From: Formicarius rufipectus
Taxonomy: Eukaryota > Chordata > Aves > Passeriformes > Formicariidae
Direction: 5' to 3'
DNA length: 64,000 nt
Assembly: GCA_013399695.1 (NCBI GenBank)
Contig: VXAU01002236.1
Location: forward strand, 74,953-138,952
Of this stretch, positions 22,901 to 34,900 are shown in pieces. The notes beneath the pieces were generated by a model. The model did no database searches, was not told the DNA's origin, and was given only the letters and a program-made list of their open reading frames with translations. Position numbers and translations under genes: made by a program. Position 1 is the stretch's first letter. Every line of letters starts with the position of its first letter.

Positions 22901-25900
22901 GAAAAGCTGTTTCAGAACAGCCCCAGCCTCCAGGAGAGGTGCCCCTGGCACAGCCACTGAGGATCTCCACGCCCACTTACCTTATAACAGTCACCATCTG
23001 GCAAAAGCTCCTGGACATAGATCATGGGCCCGTCAGGCCTGTTAGATCCACCACTGATGGTCAGCCCCAAGCCAGTGGAGTTTGCTATAGAAATGCTCTG
23101 GATTCCTGAGTCGATGGAGTAGCTGCAAGGGAGAGACGTCAGAAGGTGACTCGGGGTGGTCCAGGTTATCTTCCACATCACTAAACAACCTCTGCCTGGA
23201 TTTCTTTGTATGATCCTTCTCCCAGCTTTTTCTTTGCATCTCGTCTTCCACCCAGTCTTGAAAAGAAGAGGTGAGGCCTCCTGCTCCTTGGCAGACACAG
23301 TTCAGTGTTATGACTGGCTCACATAATCCCAAATATCAAGGAATACTCACAGAATCACAGAACAGTCTGAACTGAAAGGCACCCACGAGGATCATCAAGT
23401 CCAACTCTTAAGTGAATGGCCCACACAGGGATCAAACCCATGACCTTGGTGGTACTGGCTCGGATCAGCTGAGCTCATCTCAGGGTCTCATTTGTGTTTA
23501 AAAAATAGAGCAGAGACTAAATGTTTAACCAGAAAATACTTGGCACACCTGGTCTTCACAGCCATGGTTGTTGATTGAATCCTGCCAAATCACCAGACAA
23601 CACTTTACAGACTGGTCAGCCACTAAGCAGCTCTTAGCAAACATAAGAGTGAAGCCTGAGATTCACACCTGAGTGTGTCTGAGCTGCGGTTTGGACACAA
23701 AATCTTCCAAGATGCCCCAAGAAATGGGCATCCTTGGCAGCAACACCCACCACAGTGTGCATGCTGCTGGGGTAGGGACTCTACCAGTGAAGGATGCAAA
23801 TGGAGCAGCAACTAGGGTGGACCTCTCCCTCCAGCAGTGATTAGACAGGACCCAACAGGCCACCAGGACCTGACCACAGCAGGTGGAGCAGAGACTTCCC
23901 TGACCTCCCATGGGCTGGGGGGCAGCACTGTGACAGGAGGGGCTGGGGAAGGATTTGGGGGGGGTCTAAGGGTCAGCAAGCCTTTTTCTCCAAATAGGAT
24001 GACGCAGCTGGCATTTCAGAATTTCCATTTATTCCCACAGCAGCCACCCCCCCAAACAATTTGCACTTTCTGGTCCTCCTCGTGCTGTCTCACAACTTCA
24101 GACACAATGACAGCCGTGCATCGCATGCCCCACAGCGACACCAGCGTGTCACCACCCTGTGCTCCCCAGAAATGCCACCCCTGGTGGGCAGAGCCCTCAG
24201 TGAAAGGGATGCATGTGCCTTAATCTTATGAAAAATCATTGCTTTAAGGTGAATGATTTTAGGAGAACGATGACACAAAATGCTGCAGCAAAACGTCAGT
24301 TCAGATCAAAACATCAGTCACTGTCTGTGGTGACTCTGATCTGTATCTGAGTGGTGCTGCTCAGTGGGGTAGCAGGGCCTCAGGTGACACCACGGTGAGA
24401 GGTCACAGCCTGGGGACAACCTGAGCAGAAGGGATGGCAGCCCCATGCGTGAAAAAACCATGGTCCAAATGAAATCTCTCAGCTGGCCACAAACAGCTGC
24501 AGTCAGTGGTCTGTGATTCCAGGAGAAGCCCACTGGGGCCTGGCACTGGCCTGGAGACAAGCAGAACATGGCAGAGCATGGCAGTGCTGAGTGAGGAGGA
24601 CACCAAACCAGGCCTCCTCCAGCCTACATTCCCTTTTCCCTGCCCATTGCAGGGGGGTTGGAACGAGATGATTCTGCAGGTCCCTTCCAAACCACACCAT
24701 TTGGGATTCTCTGTCTCAGCCTGGCGAGAGTTAACAGCACAGCAAGGATGGTCTGTCCAAACTGAGTGCCCAGGAGATGATCTGGCCTCTCCTCTGTACA
24801 GGTCTCTCACTCCATGCAAGCAGCTTAAACCTCTGGTGCCACATATTTGTCCTCTGCAAATCCCTAAAAAGATGGTATTTAGCAAGAGGAATTACTGGTT
24901 CTGCAGTGAGGGCTGATTCTCTTCACCAGCAATTTGGTTCGTTTGTGCTGCCAAAGGAGGGAAGCTGCAAGCTCTGGGGACAAAGGGTCCTCATTCCCCC
25001 CCTGTGAACACCCCCCGAGCTGTCCCTCTTGAGGAGGACAACCCTGAGCGCCTCGGAGACGAGACTGCAGAAAAACCAGCTCTGCCTGTCCAAACCTCTG
25101 ACCTGTGGAATGTGAAAGGACAGATGACCACATGAAAACACAAGCTCCAGGAGATGCTCTGGAGACCAAAGGATGCAGTGACTGTTGGCAGCTGCTGCTG
25201 ACCCCAAAGGGCGTCGGGAATGTTTGCATGGAGAGGAGCTCGTGCTCTCGGTGTACGGGGTCAGGGTGCCAGGAGCAGGGCAATAGGACACAAGATCCCA
25301 AAACACCTCCTGAAAGCACCACTGGCCTTGCAAGAACACTCTGCCCATGGCATGGTTTGTACAGGTGATGGGCAGGACCCTCTCAGCTGGCTGCAAACCA
25401 CGGCCTCCCCCTGGGATTCGGAGGTGGGGAAAGGCAGCTGTCACACGGTTAATCACTGACTGCCTCTGCTGGGAAACTGTTCCCCTCTTGGACACAAACT
25501 CCCCAGGAACAGCCAAGATGCCACCATGACATCTAGAAGATGCTGTGGTCTCCCAGCCACTGGGTGTGCCATGGCTTAAGAATCACAGTCACAGCTCTGG
25601 GATAACATATTCAAGAATTCAGGCGTGTGGGGCAGTTGAAAAATTCCAGCCATGGGATAACAACACAGAGACCAGGGTCAGAGCAGGAGGAGAAGGAGGG
25701 ACCCCACGGTGGAGCAGGTGGGGGGAAGGACTGAAAGCTATTCCCCACTCCTCCTCGAAGCCCGTGGAGATCTTTCAGGGTGCACAGACCCCCCTGCAGC
25801 CCCTGGAGGAGCAGGTGGGTGCAGAAGGAGCTGTTGCCCTGTGGGAGGCCCAGGATGGAGCGAGATCCTGGAAGAGACTCATGGCCATGACTCCTGGAGA

Positions 25901-28900
25901 AGGAGACCCACCTGGAGCAGGTTTTTCCCCCAGCAGAAGTGTTGCCCAGGGGTGGACTCANNNNNNNNNNNNNNNNNNNNNNNNNNNNNNNNNNNNNNNN
26001 NNNNNGGGACTGATTTATTTCTTACTTTTTAGTTTTAGTGCTTTTAGTTTTAGTTCTTATCTTGTTAGTAATAAATTTAAGTACTTAGCTACTCTGAGTT
26101 TGCTTTGCCATTATCTCTCAGCTGTTTTTTGCCTTTTCTCCTTTTCCCTTTCCCTCTGGGACAGGGGGGGCCTGAAGGTTTGTTTGGACACCGGATGAAA
26201 ACCACCACAGTTTTATAGAACAGTAGAGAGTTCATAAGGACAAACAGAACTGCTCTCCAAGCACTGGAATGATTTCCTGCATCTCTGACAGCGTTAGGCA
26301 CTCAGTGATGCCCCCAGAGCCCCCCCATACATACTGTGCCTGCGGGGTGTGTGCCGGGGTGCCCGGGAAGGGGCCGTGGTTGCTGGCAGGGCTCAGCAGC
26401 AGCGGGCTCTGCGAGCGCGACGACGAGCCCGACGAGGTGCTCTCCAGGTACCGACCTGAGAGCAGAGGCAAAGTCAGTGCAGAGCACACCAGGCCAGCAC
26501 TGCCCTCCTCCCCTGCTCTGCCACGGGGAGCTGGCACTGCGTTCCCAGCTTTTGGAGGAAAATCACGTGTTAGTTGATGACATCAGGGCACGGCTCATGG
26601 ACAGGAAACCTTTGGCGTCCTTGGTACGATTGCCACCCCTCTGCCACCCCTAAAAGCTGCTGCCACGGGGGAAGGGTTGGCAGCCATCCGGTGGGATGCC
26701 AAGCCAGAGGGACAGTTTCCTTCCCCATGCACTCAGGGGTTTGTGTGCTGGCACCTCGCTTAGGTCAGCCTTGTTGCACCTCATTAAACTTTCCCATTTG
26801 CAAATTTCCCATTTGCAAAGGAAAAATAATGGTAGTTGAGTGAATTATTGCTGAGATGCTTTGACACCCAGAACAGAAAGCTAAAGCTGCACCTTTGGAA
26901 ACGGGTACTGATGGAGTCACCTGCCCAGCACATCAGTTAAGCAGAGCCTGGGGATCTGAGGAGAGGTACAACCCCAACTCAAGTCTCCCTTGTTCATGCT
27001 GAAGAGGTGGCTCATTGTTTCTCTTCGTGCCTGCCCGGGTAAGGACAAGCTTCCTTCAAACCTCCACCCAAACGCCTTGTCAAATCCACCCCCGACTCCT
27101 CGGAGTTACCCTGGGCCAAAGGAACCCTCCCTTTGGTTCCCCCCAGAGTGTGCACAGTCACTCACTGCTGCCGTGCAGGACCGGCGAGCTCCGCGCCGAC
27201 CCTGTATTGCTCTGGGAGCCAAACTTCTCCAGCAGCTCAGAGAACTCCCTCCTGGAAACAAAACCACGGTGAAGTCACCTGCTGTTCAAAACTATCCCCC
27301 ACCTGATTACACAGCAACGGTGCCTCTGGTGGCAGTGACTTGGCACCAAGTCAGCAGGGCTGATGCCTCCAGCAGTGGGGAGCAGACAGGGCTCCCTCCT
27401 GCATGAGGGCAACACCCTGGTTTCAGGAGCTTGTGCAAGGTTTCAGGTCTGTAATCAATCTCATGGCAGAGCAGCTTTCCTGCAATGGGCTGGAGCTTCA
27501 GTGTGCTCCTTCCCTGACCTGGAATGTGTTCAGGGTGAACTGAGGCAAGAGGAGCTGGGAAGGGCCGTATTCTTAAAGCTCTTTTCCAGCCTAAATGTTT
27601 CTACAGACAGGCTCTGGTGTTGAGGACTGTCATTCATGGGAGAGGGCAGGTGAACACTGGAGGCTTGCCTTGCACCCTGCTCTGTCCCTGCCTTGCACCC
27701 AATCTCATGGAATATTTTCATCCCCAACTATAAGGTTCAGAAGTTTTGAAAACACTCCCCACAGGTTTAAAAGACTGTCAGAAGGAGCTGTAACTGTGCA
27801 AACATTAAACAAAAAGGCTTGGCCTGTTTGTGGCTCTTTCTAGAACAGTTAAATAGAGATTACTCTCTGGTTTTAACTCCTCCTCTCCTGGACAGAAAGC
27901 AGATCCTTCCAGCTCTTGCTGGAGTGAAGATGGGATGTGGCTTCTGGAGCACATACAGGAGCAGCTGCCAGCTCTCTGAATTCATCTGTGGTGAAATCCT
28001 CCACAAACATCCCAGGTGAAGCTCTTGGAGCATAACACCTTAACAAAGACCTGCACTCGTTCTCACCCCCAAAATCCTCTGCAAATCTGGCTCTGAGCTC
28101 AAGCACCTTCATTAGTGCTGGTTTGTTCATTCATTTGATTTGCTTCATTTGTTCCTGGTGGAGTTTGACCACCACATAACCACCTGAGTGTGTTGAGACC
28201 ACAATGGGCTGTAGCCACCTGTACACCACAGGTGAATTGCTCTGTGACCCTCCTTTAGCCAAATGTGACAACTGGAGTTTTTAAACCCCACTCTAACAAC
28301 CACTATTATCCATTATGCATTATCCATGTTTACCATCTTTTGCCTCATTTCTGAAACCTTTCTTTGAGCTGCTGTGATCCTCTCACACCCTTTTGGATGG
28401 GGAGGCACAGAAAGGGGTGGCATCTTCATCATGTTCATGTTCATCACCCTCCTAATCCATCCCTGCCTCGTTGGCTTTTTGCTCCCAGAACAGTGCTGTC
28501 CCCCTGCAATGGGGGGTCCCCTTCCTCCATGACCCAACCCCACCCTACCTGATCGATCTGACCTTTTAGCACAGAGGCAAGCCTCAGTGATGACTAAATT
28601 CTTACACACACCAATAAATAAGCAGCCAGGCAGGGGAAGAGACCCTGAAAGCATTGTTTCTGTGGCCACAGTAACACCATTAGATGTCCTCTTTGAAGGC
28701 ATCAGGGAATCCCCATGGGAAGGTGCCTTCCTGATGCTACAGCCCCAGGAAAAGCCTGGTGATGAGTGGCTCGCTCTCAGACTTGACAGTCAGACAAGCC
28801 CAAGACACAAACCTACAGGAAAGCAGCCACAGCAAAGTTCCCTGAGTGAGGAGACAGCTCTCACACACACACAGACGCTGTGTCATCTGCGTTCCTCACC

Positions 28901-31900
28901 GGGACACAGCTTATATATTATTGGCTAGATTAGAGTCAACAATATTAAATGATGAATGAATCATCAGCTCCTCAGGTTTCTGCTGGAAATGCTCTCAGTA
29001 ATTTACATCCCAGTAACAACCAGGTCATTAACAAACTTCAAAGACCAGTGCATGCCTTATCTAATATTGCCATCAAATTTATGCCTCATTCATTCCACTC
29101 AATGCTAATGTAAAACCCAAGTGTCACACAATACTTGGTGACATACCCTGGTGAATCCCAATATTTGCATCAACATCACCGTCCTTATCAATTAAACTCA
29201 TGACCTTAAAAAAGGGTGACGACTTCATTCAGAAACCCCACCCCCCACAAAGCTGTTTTAGTTTTCACCTCTTGGGCACAAACTTCCCAGGAACAGCCAA
29301 GATGCCACCACAGCATTTTCTGCATGGTGTCCCAGCCATTGTGGTGGTGGAACAGTATAAAGGACATCAAAGCCATTCTCTAAGCACTGTAATTATTTAT
29401 TGGATCTCTCCTCACACAGTGTTAGACATGTGGGGATCTCCTCATGACCCATGACCACATGCAGGGACAGCCCTGTGTGACCTGTACGTACTGTGCATGA
29501 GAAGGGGACAGTTTCATACCAGTGGACACCAAAATGTCTGTAAAATACTAGAAAAAAGTTCTTCATGGAAAGGGCGTCAAGCACTGGAAGGGCCCTGGGA
29601 AGTCCCGGAATTACCATCTCTGGAAATGTTAAAAAAAGTGTGGATGTGGCACTTGGGGACATGGTTTAGTGGTGCCTTGGCAGCACTGGGAGAATGGTTA
29701 AACTGAAAGATCTCAGAGGGCTTTTCCCACCTGAGTGATTCCACAAGCACTGGGAAAGTGGAAGGACAACTCAGCTCCCACAGCAGCAGAACAGTGGCTG
29801 TTGTTCTGTGGCTCCCTGGGCTGAGCCTTGGCTGGATCTTACCTCAGCAGAATTTTCCACTTTCCAGCAAAGCCTCTGTGTTTCTGCAGGTGATTCAGCC
29901 CAGTTTCACTGGTCACTCCCTCAGCCATGGCCTTACCCCTCCCTGACCGTGCCGGGGCGGGTGGAACACTCTGGAATCTGATGTATAACTCCCAGTGGTT
30001 ACCAAGCCTTCAGCTCCTGGGTTTTGTTTTGGGTTGGGTATTTCTGTGGCCACCTATTGTTACATTCTCCTCAGGTAATAGTCCACCAGAGCACAGAATA
30101 GGTTATGAACCTAAAACAATGGCTAAAACCCTCTTAGTCAATGCAAATGCAACTAGTCCAGCAGCTCTCGTGCTCCTCCAAGCCTGTGAGTCTGGTCATG
30201 GATCCGAGTGGTGGAGCTCAGTTCTGAGCGAGGACATGCACGGTCTGGGCACCCTTGTTGTTTATTCCATGTCCTTCAGTTCAGCCACAAAGGGGTATTT
30301 AGCATTCCTTGCTGAGGAGCCTGACAAGGAGCTGGAGCCCAGGGCTGCCCCCTGAGCCTGGGGCCAGCCCGGGGATGATGTGACTAAAGGGTACCTCACA
30401 CACCACCACCCCTGCTCCGGCTTTGTGGGTCAGGGCTGCAAGTCCCAGCTCCAGCAGGGACATAAACACATGACTAACTCGAGGCACACACTTGTCCCAG
30501 CAGGAAGCAGCACCCGTGACGGTGTCAATCTCCTGGGAATTAATTTGGTGCTCAGTGCTGTCTTTGGAGGAGTTTGCAAACAGGCCAATGATGCCCAAAC
30601 ATTGCCAGGTGATGAACACGTACACTGAGGGAATGCCAGCTTGGTGCTTTCAGACACCAAGAGACTTCAGAAGATGTCTTTAATATTTAAAATTTGACCC
30701 TTGTTAAAACATTGTGAATTGTCGGGTGCCTGCAGGACTAAAATGCCCAGCTTTATTAAAAAACAACAACCATGGGGTTCTATTAGGTGGAAAGTTCATT
30801 TTAACCAGCCTTCTCCAGCTTTTTTTCATTAGGATGCAAACACTTGAGGTCTGGAGGATGCCTGTAAGAGAGCCTGGTCCCACACAGCCTTCAGGATGAC
30901 CCATCCACCAGCACAGCCAGCTGGAGGATGACTTTGCTACAGATTAAGCAGCAGAGGTGTCAATCTTCCTGCAGAATATTGTTGTTTTATCTCATAATGA
31001 CTCTTTGTTCTGCCCTTTAGTTCTTGGAAGAACAAAGGGTGAATCCTACATCAAAGGTTATGTGAGCACACAGCGTCTGGAAACCTCAGCTGGGAGAGAA
31101 AATGGAGCCTGTGGCATCTGAAATTAACAGTTCTCCCAAAAAACCCAAATCTGCAGCTGAGTGGGAGCCATGAACCCAAAGCACTGCAAAAGCATCACCA
31201 AAGCAGATTCCCTCACACGCAGATCACAACAGCACTGGGATCAAGGGCACCCTCAGCCAGTGTGGAGATGACTCTGAGCTGAGGGATGAGGTCACACACT
31301 GCAGGGAAGGGATGGAGCATCCAGAGGCACCCAGACAAGCAGGAGAGGTGGGACTATGGCAACCTCATGAAGATCAAGAAGGTCAAGTGCAAGGTCCTAC
31401 ACCTGGGTCAGGGCAGTGCCAAGCACAAATCAGGCCGGGCAGAGAAGGGATCGAGAGCAGCCGTGGGAGAAGGACCTGGGGGTGCTGGTGGGGGAGAGGC
31501 TGCACGTGTCCTGGTTGTGTGTGCTGGCACCCAGAAACCCCCCCTGCCCTGGGCTGGTCCCACAGTGTGGGCAGCAGGTTGGGGGGGATTCTGCCCCCTC
31601 AGGTGACACCCCCCTGCAGAGCTGTGGGGTCCCAGCACAGGAAAGACATGGAGCTGCTGGAGAGAGTCCAGAGGAGGCCACAGAGATGCTCTGAGGGCTG
31701 GAGCCCCTCTGCTCTGGAGACAGGCTGGGAGAGATGGGGGGGGCTCACCTGGAGAAGGCTCTGGGGAGACCTGAGAGCCCCTTCCAGTGCCTAAAGGGGC
31801 TCCAGGAGAGCTGGAGAGGGACTGGGGACAAGGGATGGAGGGACAGGACAAGGGGGAATGGCTTCACATTGATAGAGGGCAGTTAGATGGGTTATTGGGA

Positions 31901-34900
31901 AGGAATCCTTCCCTGGCACAGGTTGGGCAGAGAAGCTGTGGCTGCCTCATCCCTGGGAGTGTCCAAGGGCAGGTTGGATGGGGCTTGGAGCAACCTGGGC
32001 TGGTGGAAGTATCCCTGCCCATGGCAGGGAGTGGAACAAGGTGAGCTTTAAGGTCCCTTCCAACCTAAACCATTCCATCCTTTCCCCCACTGCCAGGGTG
32101 GAATGGAAGCACTGACATGCACAGGTGACTCCCAGCTCCTGTGCCAAAGGATGTGTATTTTTCCCAAAGCACAGCCCCTGTCCCTGGCACACCCAGGTTT
32201 GTGGTCAATCCCAGCCCTCCCTCCAGTTTAGCACCAAGTTGGTAGAACAGCAACCCAATGGGCACACCTCGAGTCCTGTGTCCAGTTCTGGGCCCCTCAC
32301 AACAGGAGAGACATTGAGGGGCTGGAGCGTGTCCAGGGAAGGGAACGGGACTGGGGAAGGGGCTGGAGCAGCAGCAGCAGCTGAGGGAGCTGGGGGGGCT
32401 CAGCCTGGAGAAAAGGAGGCTCAGGGGGGACCTTCTCACTCTCTACAACCCCCTGACAGGAGCGGGGAGCCGGGGGGATTGGGCTCTGCTCCAGGGAACG
32501 GAGGAGAGGGAACAGCCTCAAGTTGTGCCAGGGAGGGTTCAGGTTGGACATCAGGAGGAATTTCATGATGGAAAAGGTGGTCAGGCATTGGAAGGGGCTG
32601 CCCAGGGAGGTGGTGGAGTCAAGAAATGACTGGATATGGCACTGAGTGCTCTGGTCTGATGGAAATCAGTCAAAGGTTGGATTTGGTGACCTTGGAGGTC
32701 TTTTCCAACCCAAATGATTCTCTGATTCTGTTCCTGTCTACTGCCTGGGCACTGGCAGAGGAGCTGCTCACGTTCCTCAGGGCTGTGGAGCCCAGCCCGT
32801 GTTCCAGGGATGAACCTGCACCTCATGCGGAGACACGACATATTCAGCATTTCATCCTGCGAGGACCCAGGGCTGCAGCTCAAAGTGGCTTTCTCACAGT
32901 GATAAACCTGAAAGACCAGGATGATATCTGTGCAATGCAGTGAAACAAGGCCCTATTGTAACTCTCAGACTGAGAATGAAAAACAATAATTATGTGCAAG
33001 CAATAAAATTATTCTCATTAGCTAAAGGTGAGCGCAGGCAAAAATCAGATCCAACCATCACTCAAAGCCAGCCTGTCCAACTCCAGATCTGAATCTTCTG
33101 CTTTAAGCCCTGGCATTGCTGCTGCTCTCTGCAGCAGGGCTGCTGTGACAGGCTGAAAACATGCATCTGATGCATGACAGGCCTCAGTTCCATGGAAAGC
33201 ACAGGTAAACTGGGCCTATAATTAACTCCAGAGACAAATAACAGCGTTTATGAGTCAAATTCATCTGAGGGCAACCACAACAAAATGCTATTCAGCTGAG
33301 TCATTGGGAAAATTGGCAGGTGGGTTGAATCATTGTCCAAACCCAGAGCCATGACATCCCCTCCTCCAGCGTGCCCTGTGCACTCTGGGTTTCTGAAGGA
33401 TCCGAAAATACTCTGATTTATGGTCCTCCCTGTGTCCTTCTCAGCGTTCAGGTCTCGTGAGCTGCTTTGCTGGGCAGTGGGAAAGCGGAAGGCTGCCCAC
33501 AGCTCATGGCATGGCACCTCCATGGGCATCACCTCCAGAGCTGGCAGCTCCTGGGGAGGCAGAGAGCCCACTTCAACCCGTCCGTCAAGGACAGACTCAC
33601 AGGATAACAGGGCATCAGTAAAAGGCAAAAGTAAGGGACAAAAAACAAACAAAAAAAAAGAGTAGAGAGCAGAAAAATCCTTTCCCCTGTTCCCACAGGC
33701 CTTAATCCTGGCGATATGTATTGGTGTATTAAACAGTTTGTGAGATGATTATGTAAGTGAAATCTCCACAAATCTTTTAAAAAAAAGAATAAACTGATTA
33801 CTTCCCTCCTCTCCCTCTGGCTAACCTTTTGCAGATTTAGCAGATAACCAACAGCAATAGGAGGTCAAATAAATTGCTCCAAGTTTGGCTGCCCTGCCGG
33901 CACCGCCGCGCGGGTTTGCCAAACACCTGCGGCGATTCAGGGCATCAGCAGCCCCGGAGAGATGCCTGAGCAGCTTTGGACAGAGCAGGGTGAAGGCAGA
34001 AAGCCTGCTCGGGGGGCTCTGGCTGAGAAACAAAGTGTTCCCCAGAGCAAGCACTGCTGCTCCTGGACATGGGGCTGCTGAGCTGTCCCCCAGAGGTGCC
34101 ACTGCCCCGTCCCAGGCAGGCACAGGGCACTGCTGTGGTACAGAACTGCATCCGGAGCATCCCTCCTGAGACCAGGGCTGACCCGCTCACTTCAGCCAGC
34201 TGTTGAAGGACTTGCACTTAATGTAATAATTGGAGATGTTATTTCCACTGGAAGAGGGTGGGTAAAAAGCAGCCTGTCATTAATAGCAAATAATTCTTCC
34301 ACCAGTCTATTGCTGCATCCGAATTAGTCTCACCCCTGTCATTACAGCACTCTCACTCTCCTGCCGAGGCAGGAACTCTCCACAGGGCTGATGGTCAGGA
34401 ATGACTCCATCACCTGCACGCTAACGGGATGTGGGGACGATGAGCAGGTGCCTCAGTGACCTCCACACACAGTGCAAACCCCGTGGGCCCACAGCCACGC
34501 TCTGCCTAAACCCACCCTCATTTCTGTGGCTCCTGGTGCTCCTCAGCTTTCCCAACCCGTGTTCTTGTCCGAGGGAGAGGATGTGCCACCACATTGTGCC
34601 AGATCTTCCAGGGAGTGCAAGTAAAGACCCTGTTAATCCCGTACACTGGTTCCCACAAGCCTGTCCTCTCTCTTGGGACCATTGCTGTCCTACACAACCT
34701 AAATCCAGCCAAGACTGAACTCTTTCCTTCTCCTTTCAAATCCTCCAAGCCTCTCCAGAGAAAGCAAGGTTTCCCAGGGAGCAGAGAGGGGAGAGGTTTC
34801 AGGGAGAGGAATCCTCTAGACAAGAAAACCTTAACTCAGCATGCCCAGCTGGAAAGGGAAGATCCTGCTGTCCCTGTATATCTTTATCCAAAGGTCTGAA

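Larger units (their letters stand above)
27252..31279. other. Intron between exons 5 and 6, part
   Basis: Contains the unclassified repeat at 29255 and a CR1 at 29540. The AT-rich stretch 28910-29110 (ATGATGAATGAATCATCAG and following) is repeat-free and may be a conserved noncoding element. Confidence 0.5.

Noticed and set aside
33885..34169. 94-codon plus frame in a small CpG cluster
   Set aside because: It lies within an intron of the PDZ gene on the opposite strand, with no start context, domain or donor support.
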